A DNA stretch of 64,000 nucleotides from positions 2,170,001 to 2,234,000 of the forward strand of contig CBDDIF010000002.1 of assembly GCA_965228785.1 (NCBI GenBank), in the 5' to 3' direction. Positions 18,132 to 27,536 of the stretch are shown in pieces. The position numbers and the translations under genes were made by a program. Position 1 is the first letter of the stretch, and the number at the start of each line of letters is the position of its first letter. Under the pieces are notes generated by a model. That model was not told where the DNA came from. It searched no databases and was given only the letters and a program-made list of their open reading frames with translations. This stretch comes from Hoeflea_A sp965228785. GTDB lineage: Bacteria > Pseudomonadota > Alphaproteobacteria > Rhizobiales > Rhizobiaceae.

Positions 18132-20564
18132 ATGACGCTCCCCTCCTCATCCAAAATCATCATCATCGGCGGCGGAATCGTCGGGTGCTCGACCGCCTAT
18201 CACCTGGCGAAGATGGGCCAGGAGGTGCTGCTGCTGGAAAAAGCGCAACTGACATCCGGCTCGACCTGGCACGCGGCCGGCCTGGTGGGTCAATTGCGCA
18301 GCAACGCCAACATAACCCAGCTCCTGGGCTATTCGATCAAGCTCTACGACACGCTGGAAGCCGAAACCGGCCTTGCCACCGGCTGGAAAATGAATGGCGG
18401 ATTGCGGCTGGCCTGCAATGAAGAGCGCTGGACAGAGGTCCGACGGCAGGCGACGACTGCACACAGTTTCGGCCTCGACATGCAGCTGCTAAGCCCACGG
18501 GAGGCGCAGGATCTGTGGCCCCTGATGGATATCGGCGACGTAGTCGGCGCTGCGTTCTTGCCCACCGACGGACAGGCCAGCCCGTCGGACATCACCCAGG
18601 CGTTGGCGCGGGGTGCTCGCAAGGCCGGCGCGCAGCTCATCGAAAAAACGGCCGTCACCGAGATCCTCACCGACCAGGGGCGAATCACGGGTGTGCGAAC
18701 CGCCGCCGGCGACGTGAGTTGTGAAAAGCTGGTTCTGTGTTGCGGACAATGGACCCGTGACATTGCCGCCACCATCGGCGTCAACGTGCCGCTCGTCTCC
18801 GTCGAACATCAATACATGGTCACCGAACCGTTCGGGGTGGCATCCAACCTGCCGACGCTGCGTGATCCCGACCGGCTGACTTACTACAAGGAGGAGGTCG
18901 GCGGCCTGATCATGGGCGGTTACGAGCCCAACGGCATCACCTGGGCCAGGGACGGCATTCCGGAGCCGTTCGATTTCCAGCTTCTGGACAGCAATTTCGA
19001 TCATTTCGAGCAATTGGTCGAACTGGCTTTGCCGCGCGTGCCCGCGCTGGAAAGTGCCGGCATCAAGCAGTTGATCAACGGCCCAGAGAGTTTCACGCCG
19101 GACGGGAACTTCATCCTCGGCGAGGCTCCGGAAATGGACAACGTGTTCATCGGCGCCGGCTTCAACGCCTTCGGCATCGCCTCCGGCGGCGGCGCCGGCA
19201 TGGCCCTGGCCGAATGGGTGGCTGAGGGCGCCCCGCCCTACGACCTGTGGCCGGTTGACATCCGCCGCTTCGGCCGCCCGCATCAGGACACCGACTGGGT
19301 GCGCACCCGCACGCTGGAAGCCTATGGCAAGCATTACACGATGGCCTGGCCGTCGGAGGAAAACGAGAGTGGGCGCCCCTGCCGCCGGTCACCGCTTTAC
19401 GCCACGCTCCAGGACGCAGGCGCCGTATTCGGCGAGAAGCTGGGCTGGGAGCGGCCGAACTGGTTCGCCGAAACAGGCGAAGTAGCGCGGGACATTTACA
19501 CTTTCCAGCGGCCGAACTGGCACAAACCGGTGGGCCGTGAACACCAGGCTGCACGGGAGGCGGCGGTCCTGTTCGACCAGACGTCCTTTGCCAAATTCAT
19601 CCTCAAGGGCCCCGATGCCGAGGCCGCACTCGGCTGGATCGCCGCCAACCGGGTCGACCGACCGGTGGGCAGCATCGTATACACCCAGATGCTCAACGAT
19701 GGCGGTGGCATTGAATGCGACCTGACCTGCGTGCGCACAGCACCGGACGAGTATTACATCGTCACCGGAACCGGTTTCGCCACCCATGATTTCGACTGGA
19801 TCCGGCGCAACATTCCGTCCGGTCTCAATGCCCAGCTCGTGGATGTGACCTCGTCCAACACGGTGTTGTCCCTGTTCGGACCCAAGGCACGCGCGATCCT
19901 GTCGGCCTGCACCCGCAGCGATGTCGGCCATGACGCCTTTGCCTTCGGTCAGGCGCGTCGGATCGGCATTGCCGGCTGCCCGGTCCTTGCGATGCGCATC
20001 ACCTATGTGGGCGAGTTGGGCTGGGAGCTGCACCTGCCGACCGAATACGCGCTCACGGTCTACGACGCCTTACACCAGGCCGGAGCGGAACACGGCCTTC
20101 GCAATGCCGGCTATCGGGCGATCGAAACACTCAGGCTCGAAAAGGGCTACCGTGCCTGGGGCTCAGATATCGGACCGGATCACACGCCCGACGAGGCCGG
20201 CCTCGGCTGGGCGGTCAAGATGAAGTCGAACATCGACTTCAAGGGTCGCGGCGCCGTGCAGGCGCAGCGATCCAACGGTGTGAAAAAGATGCTGACAACG
20301 TTCACCGCGGCACCCGAAGTCATCCTGTCCGGTCGTGAAACGATTTACCGGAACGGTGAACGGTGCGGCTGGCTGAGTTCCGGCGGCTATGGCCATACCA
20401 TCGGCAGGAGCATCGGGATGGGCTATGTCCGCCATCCCGAAGGCGTCACACGCGATTACGTCCTCTCTGGCACCTACGAACTGGAGGTCGCGACGGAGCG
20501 CGTGCCCGCCGATGCGACGTTAGAGCCGCTCTACGATCCGACGATGGCGCGTATCAAGTCGTAA
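18132..20564 (+). CDS. Dimethylglycine/sarcosine dehydrogenase-like flavoenzyme with GcvT domain, copy 2
   Basis: An 810-residue paralogue of the protein at 8.9 kb with the same DAO, FAO_M and GcvT order. FAD motif GGGIVG is at 13-18 and the covalent-flavin pair W46-H47 is in GSTWHAAGL. The GcvT part begins near 470 (AAVLFDQTSFAKFIL) and includes ETLRLEKGYRAWGSDIGPD. The start at 18132 lies 7 bases after the kinase stop. Having two such enzymes in one regulon suggests two successive N-demethylations or two substrates. Confidence 0.88.
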   Translation: MTLPSSSKIIIIGGGIVGCSTAYHLAKMGQEVLLLEKAQLTSGSTWHAAGLVGQLRSNANITQLLGYSIKLYDTLEAETGLATGWKMNGGLRLACNEERWTEVRRQATTAHSFGLDMQLLSPREAQDLWPLMDIGDVVGAAFLPTDGQASPSDITQALARGARKAGAQLIEKTAVTEILTDQGRITGVRTAAGDVSCEKLVLCCGQWTRDIAATIGVNVPLVSVEHQYMVTEPFGVASNLPTLRDPDRLTYYKEEVGGLIMGGYEPNGITWARDGIPEPFDFQLLDSNFDHFEQLVELALPRVPALESAGIKQLINGPESFTPDGNFILGEAPEMDNVFIGAGFNAFGIASGGGAGMALAEWVAEGAPPYDLWPVDIRRFGRPHQDTDWVRTRTLEAYGKHYTMAWPSEENESGRPCRRSPLYATLQDAGAVFGEKLGWERPNWFAETGEVARDIYTFQRPNWHKPVGREHQAAREAAVLFDQTSFAKFILKGPDAEAALGWIAANRVDRPVGSIVYTQMLNDGGGIECDLTCVRTAPDEYYIVTGTGFATHDFDWIRRNIPSGLNAQLVDVTSSNTVLSLFGPKARAILSACTRSDVGHDAFAFGQARRIGIAGCPVLAMRITYVGELGWELHLPTEYALTVYDALHQAGAEHGLRNAGYRAIETLRLEKGYRAWGSDIGPDHTPDEAGLGWAVKMKSNIDFKGRGAVQAQRSNGVKKMLTTFTAAPEVILSGRETIYRNGERCGWLSSGGYGHTIGRSIGMGYVRHPEGVTRDYVLSGTYELEVATERVPADATLEPLYDPTMARIKS

Positions 20565-20580
20565 AGGCCTGGCCTGCGGG

Positions 20581-21369
20581 TCAGAGTGATGCCGAGAAAT
20601 CCACAATGGTTCGGGCGAAGGCATCGGGCTCCTCCAGATGGGGCGAATGTCCCGAAGCTTCGAATGTGTGGTACCTGGCGACTGGCGCCTGGTCGGCAAG
20701 CCAACGCGCAGTTGCGGCCGCATAAGCCCGGCTGGCGTTGCCATGGGCTGCGAGAAGCGGCACGGGCAGTTGCTTGACAGCCTCGCGCGCGTCTGCAGCC
20801 AGCAGCGATTCCCACATGGCGACCATCGCAAGCGGATCGTTTGAAGCGATACACTTCACCGCATGATCGAAAGGAAAATCCGCAGGCCCCTGCCTTTCAG
20901 CGAACATGCCTTCCACGATTGCCGGGATGCAGGCCGCCCAGTGATTGCGGAATCGGGCTGTCGTCGAGAGACAAGCGTCTCGATCGCGATCGCGAAGACC
21001 AAGTGTCCAGTCAGCGTCGTTGACGAGCTTGGGGCTCATGTCGACCGAGACCATGCCAACGATGCGCCCTTCATGTCCGTTGGCCAGGTGATGCCAGCCG
21101 ACGGCGGCCCCCAATGACCAACCGACCAGAATGACGTCGCGCAAATCCTCGGTTTCGAGCAGGCCCGCCAGTGCCTCGGCGGACATGGCAACCGTCGGCG
21201 CGCCGTTCACATTGCTGCCGTGACCAGGCAAGTCTGGCGCGATGCAGTGAAAACCTCCGGCCAGACGCTCGAACTGGTTGGCAAACACCGATGCTTCCAT
21301 GGTCCAACCATGCAGGAAGACGATGGGCTGACCCGCCCCGGCCTCACGAAAGGGCGGAACCGGACTCAT
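20581..21369 (-). CDS. Alpha/beta hydrolase
   Basis: A 262-residue alpha/beta-hydrolase fold protein. The HG oxyanion segment is VFLHGWTME, the nucleophile serine is in GWSLGA (near residue 96), an acid follows in MSVDMSPK or later, and the catalytic histidine is in EASGHSPHLEEPD. It directly abuts the LivM permease and is the last gene of the importer operon. It probably hydrolyses the imported compound or a derivative (ester or amide); its substrate is unknown. Confidence 0.85.
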   Translation of the reverse strand: MSPVPPFREAGAGQPIVFLHGWTMEASVFANQFERLAGGFHCIAPDLPGHGSNVNGAPTVAMSAEALAGLLETEDLRDVILVGWSLGAAVGWHHLANGHEGRIVGMVSVDMSPKLVNDADWTLGLRDRDRDACLSTTARFRNHWAACIPAIVEGMFAERQGPADFPFDHAVKCIASNDPLAMVAMWESLLAADAREAVKQLPVPLLAAHGNASRAYAAATARWLADQAPVARYHTFEASGHSPHLEEPDAFARTIVDFSASL

Positions 21370-22428
21370 TTACGAGGCGCCGCGCAGGCGGCCGACAATG
21401 CCGGAGGGGAAGAAATAGACGCTGAGCACGAAAAGCACGCCGAGCCACAGCAACCACCGGTCCGGATTGAGCAGATCCGGCAGCAGCGGCAGCGCGCTGG
21501 TGGCTTCGGCTGCAACGCCCATCAGGTTTTGTAGATAGTTCTGGGCGACCACAAACAGGACGGCACCGATGACCGCTCCGTACATGGTGCCCATGCCGCC
21601 GATGACGACCATCAACAGAATATCGATCATGATCTCGAAGCTCAGTGTTGTGTCCGGGCCAACATAGCGCAGCCAGATGGCGAAGAGCGACCCGGAGACT
21701 GCGGCAACGGCTGCCGAGATACAAGTCGCTGCGGTACGGTAGACAACCACGCGGTAGCCAATCGACTCGGCGCGGAAGTCGTTTTCGCGGATCGCCTGCA
21801 GCACACGGCCGAAGGGCGAGTTGACGATGCGCAGCAGCATCAGAAACAGGATCAGCGATCCGAAGAAGATCAGATAGTAGTTGAGTAGCTTGCCGTTCAG
21901 GCGCACGCCGAACAGCTTGCCGTCAGCGAGTTTGAACGCCGGTGTCAGTTCCCGCGGGATCTTGTAGTTGAGCCCGTCCTCGCCGCCGGTGAGTCCCGAG
22001 AGCTGACTGACCAGCACGGCGACGGCCGAGGCCACTGCGAGCGTAATCATGGCGAAAAAGATCGCTCTCACCCGCAGGCTGAAAAGGCCGATGATCAGCG
22101 CCAGGATCGCGGCGACGACCGCGCCGGCCAATGTGCCAACGATCAGTGCGTCGAATCCACGGCCCATATGGGTGGAGGCGAGCGCTACGCCATAGGCTCC
22201 GATGCCGAAGAACATGGTGTGCGCGAAGCTGACAATGCCGCCATAGCCGAGCATCAGATCGTAGCTGGCCACCAGCGCCACGAAGATGCAGATGCGCGCC
22301 GCTGTTTCCATCGAGCGGGTGCCGGGGAACAGGAAGGGCGCGAAGGCCAATCCGATCAGGATGATCAACAACACAATCGAAAGGGCGCGGCTGCGCGGTT
22401 TGTCGCCTGAGAGCAGATTCACCAGCAT
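21370..22428 (-). CDS. livM: Branched-chain-type ABC transporter permease LivM
   Basis: Inner-membrane permease of 352 residues with about nine to ten hydrophobic segments and the family motif GYGGIVSFAHTMFFGIGAYG near residue 63. The cytoplasmic coupling region (VLQAIRENDFRAESIGYRV) is present. It pairs with LivH to form the channel. Liv-type importers carry branched-chain amino acids but also amides, urea, aromatic and dicarboxylic acids, so the substrate is not fixed by family. Confidence 0.9.
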   Translation of the reverse strand: MLVNLLSGDKPRSRALSIVLLIILIGLAFAPFLFPGTRSMETAARICIFVALVASYDLMLGYGGIVSFAHTMFFGIGAYGVALASTHMGRGFDALIVGTLAGAVVAAILALIIGLFSLRVRAIFFAMITLAVASAVAVLVSQLSGLTGGEDGLNYKIPRELTPAFKLADGKLFGVRLNGKLLNYYLIFFGSLILFLMLLRIVNSPFGRVLQAIRENDFRAESIGYRVVVYRTAATCISAAVAAVSGSLFAIWLRYVGPDTTLSFEIMIDILLMVVIGGMGTMYGAVIGAVLFVVAQNYLQNLMGVAAEATSALPLLPDLLNPDRWLLWLGVLFVLSVYFFPSGIVGRLRGAS

Positions 22429-22429
22429 G

Positions 22430-23461
22430 TCACTTGGCCTTCACGACGGGCATCATGCCCTGCGGGCGCCACATCAGGATCGCCACCATCAGTCCGATGT
22501 TGGAGACCAGCGCCAGTTTGGGTTCCAGAAACGCGATGTAGTTCTGCATCAGCCCGACCAGCAGCGCGCCGATGAAGCAGCCTTCGACCGAACCGAGACC
22601 GCCGATGATGACGACGATGAAGACCAGGATCATGATCTGCTGCCCCATATGGGCGGTGACGACTTCCTGATAGAGCCCCCACATGACGCCGCCGAGACCG
22701 GCGAGCGCCGAACCGGCGATGAAAACGCCGATGAAGACAAGCCGCAAACGGTAGCCCAGCGCCTCGACCATTTCTCCGTTCTCGACGCCGGCGCGCACGA
22801 TCAGGCCGATCTTCGTGTTCTTCAGCACCCAGCGCATGACGACGACCAGCACCAGACCGACACCGACTGCAAGCAGCCGGTATTTCTCGATGGCGGCGCC
22901 GGCAAAGGTGAAGGCGCCCTTCAAGGTTTCAGGTCGGGTCAGGTAGATCTCGTCCGGACCCCAGACCACATGAATAAGCTGCTCGACAATGATCAGGCCG
23001 CCCATGGTCACCAGAATCTGCTTCAGATGGGCGCCGTAGACCGGCTTGACGATGACCCGCTCGAAAGCCCAGCCCATGACAGCGGTCGCGGCCATCGCAC
23101 CGAAGACGGCGACCAGAACCGCAGTCAGGTTGAGCAGGACCGACGGCTCTTCGGCCATCGAGCCAAGGGCGAACAGGATCGTGACGCCGACAAAGGCGCC
23201 GACCGAAATGAAGGCGCCGTGACCGAAATTGATGACGTCCATCAGGCCGAAAACCAGAGTCAGGCCGGACGCCATGATGAAGATCATCATGCCCATGGCC
23301 AGACCGGACACGGTCAACGTCAGCCATGAGGACGGGTTGGCGATCGACAGGAAACCGAGAACGATGAGCACCGGTACGAGAAACAACGGCGCATGCGGCG
23401 ACAGCCGCTCGACGAACGAGGTCTCCTGGATCGTCGGGGCGTGTTCGGGTGCGACGCTCAT
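22430..23461 (-). CDS. livH: Branched-chain-type ABC transporter permease LivH
   Basis: A 343-residue permease. The family motif LVFGLMDVINFGHGAFISVGAF lies near residues 68-90. The sequence is slightly longer than many LivH proteins, with an N-terminal extension of about 30 residues before the first helix. It overlaps LivF by 4 bases and sits one base from LivM. Confidence 0.9.
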   Translation of the reverse strand: MSVAPEHAPTIQETSFVERLSPHAPLFLVPVLIVLGFLSIANPSSWLTLTVSGLAMGMMIFIMASGLTLVFGLMDVINFGHGAFISVGAFVGVTILFALGSMAEEPSVLLNLTAVLVAVFGAMAATAVMGWAFERVIVKPVYGAHLKQILVTMGGLIIVEQLIHVVWGPDEIYLTRPETLKGAFTFAGAAIEKYRLLAVGVGLVLVVVMRWVLKNTKIGLIVRAGVENGEMVEALGYRLRLVFIGVFIAGSALAGLGGVMWGLYQEVVTAHMGQQIMILVFIVVIIGGLGSVEGCFIGALLVGLMQNYIAFLEPKLALVSNIGLMVAILMWRPQGMMPVVKAK

Positions 23462-24186
23462 GCTGCCTCCATGCTCAGGCCCATCAGCCGTTCCTGCAGG
23501 TCCGCGTCTCCGGCCAGTTCGGCCATGGCCCCGGACCAGACGATGCGGCCGTCATCCATAACGGCGCAACTGTCGCCGAGCGCCTTGGCAACGGCGAAAT
23601 TCTGTTCAACCAGAAGGATCGATGATCCTTGCGCCTTGAGATCGCGCAACGCACCGACCAGCGTGCCGATGATTGCCGGCGCCAATCCCTTGGTCGGTTC
23701 ATCGATCAGGTAAAGCCGGCGTTCCTCTGCCATGGCGCGGGCGATAGACAGCATCTGCTTCTGGCCACCCGACAGGTTGCCGGCAGCGTTGTTCCAGAAT
23801 GTCTTGAGCGGCGGGAATGTCTTGAACAGCCAGGCCAGACGCTCGTCCGAAATCGGACCGCTCGCGGCGGCGAGCGCCATGTTTTCCTCGACCGTCAGGT
23901 CGGAAAAGATACCCATGTCCTCGGGCACGAAACCGATGCCCTGGCGGGCGATGGCCGGTGTCGGCATCGCTGTTACATCGGTGCCGCCGAAGGTGATCGA
24001 TCCCTGATGAGCCCGCCACAGGCCCATAATCGTGCGCAGAGTGGTCGTTTTGCCGACGCCATTGCGGCCGAGCAGCATGGTGACGCCGCCCTCCGGCACC
24101 TGGAGATCCACGCCCTGCAGGATGTGATACTGGGCGATGTTGGCGTGAACACCGGCCAGGGTCAGGATCGGATCAGACATCGGCAA
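23458..24186 (-). CDS. livF: Branched-chain-type ABC transporter ATP-binding protein LivF
   Basis: A 242-residue ATPase with Walker A GRNGVGKTT, signature LSGGQKQMLSIARAM and Walker B LYLIDEPTKGLAP. The last is diagnostic of LivF (IDEPTKGLAP) against LivG. It overlaps LivG by 14 bases and LivH by 4 bases, so all are translated from one message. Confidence 0.93.
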   Translation of the reverse strand: MPMSDPILTLAGVHANIAQYHILQGVDLQVPEGGVTMLLGRNGVGKTTTLRTIMGLWRAHQGSITFGGTDVTAMPTPAIARQGIGFVPEDMGIFSDLTVEENMALAAASGPISDERLAWLFKTFPPLKTFWNNAAGNLSGGQKQMLSIARAMAEERRLYLIDEPTKGLAPAIIGTLVGALRDLKAQGSSILLVEQNFAVAKALGDSCAVMDDGRIVWSGAMAELAGDADLQERLMGLSMEAA

Positions 24187-24937
24187 GCTCCTTGCCCATA
24201 TAGGCTTCCTGTACGACGTCCGAAGCCATCACCTCGGCCGGCGGCCCATCGGCGGCAAGCACACCGTTGTGCAGCACGATTATTCGGTCGGCGAGCGTGC
24301 GGATGACATCCATCTTGTGCTCGACCAGCAGGATCGTGCGGCTCTTGTCCTGCTTCAGTTCGGCGATCAGGTCGAGAACCACCGGCGCCTCGTCAACCGA
24401 CATGCCGGCGGTCGGTTCGTCGAACATGTAAACGGTCGGATCAAGAGCAATAAGAAGCGCCACTTCCAGTTTGCGCTGGTCGCCATGGGACAGCGCGGTG
24501 ACCGTCTGCTCTGCCATGGCAGAGAGCCTAACCTTTGCGAGAACGGCGGCGGCCGCGTCGGTGAGTTCGCGAAGGCCGGTCGCCATGGACCACAGATTGA
24601 GCCCCAGGCCGCGCTTGGCCTGAACCACCAGCCGGACATTTTCCAGCACCGTCAGGTTGGGAAACAAGTTGGTGAGCTGGAACGCCCGACCGATGCCGCG
24701 GTCGGTTCGGTCCGAGACCGACAGCCGCGTGATGTCATGGCCGTTCAGCTTCACCCTGCCTTCGGTCGCCGGGATCTGGCCCGAGATCAGATTGAAATAG
24801 GTGGTCTTGCCGGCCCCGTTCGGCCCGACGATCGCCGTTGTCTCGCCTTTGGCGAACGCGCAACTGACGTGATCGACAGCCACGTGGCCGCCAAAGCGAA
24901 CCGTCAGGTCGCTTGTCTCAAGAACGGTATCGGTCAT
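24173..24937 (-). CDS. livG: Branched-chain-type ABC transporter ATP-binding protein LivG
   Basis: A 254-residue ATPase with Walker A GPNGAGKTT. The signature is ALSHGDQRKLEVALLIAL, the LSHG variant usual in LivG, and Walker B is VYMFDEPTAGMS. The C-terminal extension (VVQEAYMGKEL) is the typical LivG tail. It is the first ATPase after the binding-protein gene. Confidence 0.93.
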   Translation of the reverse strand: MTDTVLETSDLTVRFGGHVAVDHVSCAFAKGETTAIVGPNGAGKTTYFNLISGQIPATEGRVKLNGHDITRLSVSDRTDRGIGRAFQLTNLFPNLTVLENVRLVVQAKRGLGLNLWSMATGLRELTDAAAAVLAKVRLSAMAEQTVTALSHGDQRKLEVALLIALDPTVYMFDEPTAGMSVDEAPVVLDLIAELKQDKSRTILLVEHKMDVIRTLADRIIVLHNGVLAADGPPAEVMASDVVQEAYMGKELADV

Positions 24938-24993
24938 GGATCCGCTTCCCCCAGGGCGGGGATATTGGGGCGGCCTGTGCCGCCCCTAAACCG

Positions 24994-26166
24994 TCAGTTA
25001 CGGACGGGAACCGGCATGTCGTCGATGCCCAACTCGCGCACAAGTTCCGGAATGCCCCATTCGACATCCGGGTCGACCTTGATCTTGAAGTGATACATGG
25101 ACTGCATCGCCTGATGGTCGTCGGGCCGGAACATCATCTTGCCTTTCGGCGTCTCCCACTCCATGCCCTTCATGGCGGCAATCAGGTCTTCGGTATCGGT
25201 CGAACCGGCTTTCTTGATGGCTTCGACGATGGCGATCCCGGCCGCCATGCCGCCAGCGGTGAAGAAGTCCGGCGGAGAGCCGTAACGGTCCTGATGCTCC
25301 TTGACGAGCCAGTCGTTCACCGGGTTCTTGGGAATGTCGTAATAGTAGTAGGTGGCGCCTTCCATGCCCGGCAGTTCCTTGTAGGCCTTGAGCGCCGCCA
25401 GGATGTTACCGCCAGTGGCAATGTCGATGCCATAGCGCGACGGATCCATGGCATTGATCTTGCCCATCGGATTGCCGCCGCCGGCCCAGATGATGAACAG
25501 CTTCTTATCGCCATCGAGATCCTTCATGGCGTTGAAGATGCGCTCTGCGGCCGCCGTGAAATCCGTGGTGTCGGTCGGCACATATTCTTCATGGGCAATC
25601 GATGCGCCGGTGTCGCCCAGTGCTTCCTTGAAGGCGGAGACGCCATCGCGCCCGAACGCATAGTCCTGGGCGAGCGTCGCGATGTGGACATTGTCGCCGC
25701 CGAGCGCCACGGCGTTGGCAATGGCATCCTGGCTTGAGTTGCGGCTGGTGCGGAAGACGTACCGGTTCCAGTTTTTGCCGGTGATAGAGTCTGCAACCGC
25801 TGGCTCGACGATCAGAACCTTCTCGTACTCCTCGGCCACCGGCAGCATGGCGAGCGCCACGCCGGAGCTGACTGGCCCAACGGCCAGATCGACCTCGTCG
25901 TCTCCATAGGCCTCGGCGAGCAGCGCCTTGCCGATGTCCGGCTTCAATTGGGTGTCTTTTTCGATAATGACGACTTTTTCGCCGCCAATCTCATTCGTGC
26001 CGCCGGTGGCGTATTCGATGCCCATCATCAACCCAACATGGGACTGCTTGGCATAGGCCTCGAATGGCCCCGTCTTTCCGTAGACATGGGCAATCTTTAT
26101 GTCGGCCAAAGCGGCGGTGCTCATCAGCAGCGATGCGGCCAGTCCTGCAACCAGTGTGCGTTTCAC
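24994..26166 (-). CDS. Periplasmic substrate-binding protein of the Liv-type importer
   Basis: A 390-residue periplasmic-binding-protein fold type I protein. A signal peptide ends near residue 21 (STAALA). The ligand-binding receptor domain runs from DIKIAHVYGKTGPFEAYAKQ to about residue 370. This type is annotated as branched-chain amino acid binding, but the family includes aromatic-acid and amide receptors. Its promoter region contains the operator shared with the TetR acyl-CoA operon at 1.7 kb, which favours an organic acid as ligand. Confidence 0.88.
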   Translation of the reverse strand: MKRTLVAGLAASLLMSTAALADIKIAHVYGKTGPFEAYAKQSHVGLMMGIEYATGGTNEIGGEKVVIIEKDTQLKPDIGKALLAEAYGDDEVDLAVGPVSSGVALAMLPVAEEYEKVLIVEPAVADSITGKNWNRYVFRTSRNSSQDAIANAVALGGDNVHIATLAQDYAFGRDGVSAFKEALGDTGASIAHEEYVPTDTTDFTAAAERIFNAMKDLDGDKKLFIIWAGGGNPMGKINAMDPSRYGIDIATGGNILAALKAYKELPGMEGATYYYYDIPKNPVNDWLVKEHQDRYGSPPDFFTAGGMAAGIAIVEAIKKAGSTDTEDLIAAMKGMEWETPKGKMMFRPDDHQAMQSMYHFKIKVDPDVEWGIPELVRELGIDDMPVPVRN

Positions 26167-26201
26167 GTCATCCTCCCTGTTCGCCCTCAGTGGGGCTCAA
26201 T

Positions 26202-26227
26202 ATGAAACATGATTCAAGTGTCATGTT
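26202..26227. promoter_or_regulatory. Operator upstream of the Liv-type importer, matching the TetR operator
   Basis: AAACATGA (26205-26212) and TCATGTTT (26220-26227 when extended by the neighbouring bases) are perfect inverted arms around the centre TTCAAGTG. Aligned without gaps to 1675-1700, 21 of 26 bases agree. It lies 36 bases upstream of the binding-protein start, in the expected promoter zone of the minus-strand operon. Confidence 0.7.
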
Positions 26228-26347
26228 TAGTGTAAATTGCTGGCGCGGTCAACCGCCCGACGTCGGATCAAATGACGAAGGCGTTTAGCAGCGCTGAGAA
26301 CGAAGGCGCACAGCCCGGAACGGGCCGCGAAAGAGCGAAGTCGGCGA

Positions 26348-27304
26348 TCAGGCGGGTTCGGAAACCTGTGCCTTGACCTGGCGACGGTAGGAGGCGGGCG
26401 CAATCTGATGGTGTTTCTTGAATACCCGCCCGAAGGCGGCTTCAGACTGGTAGCCGACGCGTTCGGCAATCTCGATGATCGACTGGTCTGACTGTTCCAG
26501 GTCCTTGCGGGCCAGTTGCATGCGCCAGTGGGTGACATAGCCCATTGGGGTCGTCGACATGCAGCGGGCGAAGCGGATGGCGAACGAGGTGCGCGACATA
26601 CCTGTCAGCTTCGCCAGGCTGGCTAGGGTCCAGGGAAAGGACGGACTTTCGTGGATTGCCGTCAAGGCGCGCGAAATATGCGGATCGGCGAAGCCGGACA
26701 GGACACTTCGTTCTGCGCCCTCACCCCTCAGATAGACCCGCAGCGCCTGGGCAAAGATGATCTCCGACATCTTGAGCGCGATCAGGTCTCCACCCATGCG
26801 GCTGCGCCCGGCTTCGGTGCCGATCACCTTCAGTGTGCTTTCCATCCACAACCCGGCCTCTTCTCCGTAGTTGTGGATGTGAATGTGCGATGGCAGAGCG
26901 TCGAGCAGCATGTGATTGGCGTTCGGATCGAACGCGAAATGGCCGCAGACCAGCTGTGTTTCATGGTCGGTGCCGGGTTCGCCCCAAACCAGTGCGCCCT
27001 TGCCGTCGAATCCGGACTTTTCCACCACCGTGTCGAGCTGCACGGCCAGGTTCTCCGTCTTGGGGTCGCAGTAGAGTGTGTGCGAGGCGCCGCGGGTGAT
27101 GATCACCAGATCGCCTTGTTCGAGCAACACCGGCGGTTTGTCCGGATCGATGCGCACCAGACAACGCCCCTTATGCGCGAAATGGAACCGCGAGACGTTT
27201 TCATAAGGTGGCACCTGAATGCTCCACGGCGACGTGAAAGACGTGCGGAAATAGAGCGTCCCCGACAATTGCATGTGAGAAAGGATGTCGCTCAGCAGGT
27301 CCAT
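26348..27304 (-). CDS. AraC-family regulator with N-terminal cupin domain
   Basis: A 318-residue regulator. The N-terminal half is an AraC-type cupin (DKPPVLLEQGDLVIITRGAS, then CDPKTENLAVQLD), and the C-terminal 100 residues hold the two helix-turn-helix motifs (WTLASLAKLTGMSRTSFAIRF and IIEIAERVGYQSEAAFGRVF). It lies upstream of the importer operon on the same strand, with a 181-base gap containing the TetR-like operator. Whether it controls the importer or an unlinked gene is unclear. Confidence 0.88.
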   Translation of the reverse strand: MDLLSDILSHMQLSGTLYFRTSFTSPWSIQVPPYENVSRFHFAHKGRCLVRIDPDKPPVLLEQGDLVIITRGASHTLYCDPKTENLAVQLDTVVEKSGFDGKGALVWGEPGTDHETQLVCGHFAFDPNANHMLLDALPSHIHIHNYGEEAGLWMESTLKVIGTEAGRSRMGGDLIALKMSEIIFAQALRVYLRGEGAERSVLSGFADPHISRALTAIHESPSFPWTLASLAKLTGMSRTSFAIRFARCMSTTPMGYVTHWRMQLARKDLEQSDQSIIEIAERVGYQSEAAFGRVFKKHHQIAPASYRRQVKAQVSEPA

Positions 27305-27536
27305 GGTGTCTCCGTTCTAGGGTCTGGAGTTCGTCACATTGTGCAGCACGCTCAGACCGAACTTCAAATCCACCACACTTGGCTGCATCATCGCATATAG
27401 GGCGCCTTTGCCAAGGCAGCTGAACGATTGGTCAAGAATCACGCACTCCTGATCATTCAAACAGCAGCGCTCTTGACGTTTGATGCCGGTCCTCCGGGCG
27501 AGCCAACCGGCACGCCAACACAGTCAAGGACCAATC

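Noticed and set aside
22286..23329. A 347-codon plus-strand frame antisense to livM and livH
   Set aside because: It is rich in Asp, His and Gln from complementing membrane-protein codons, has no domain, and lies opposite certain genes.
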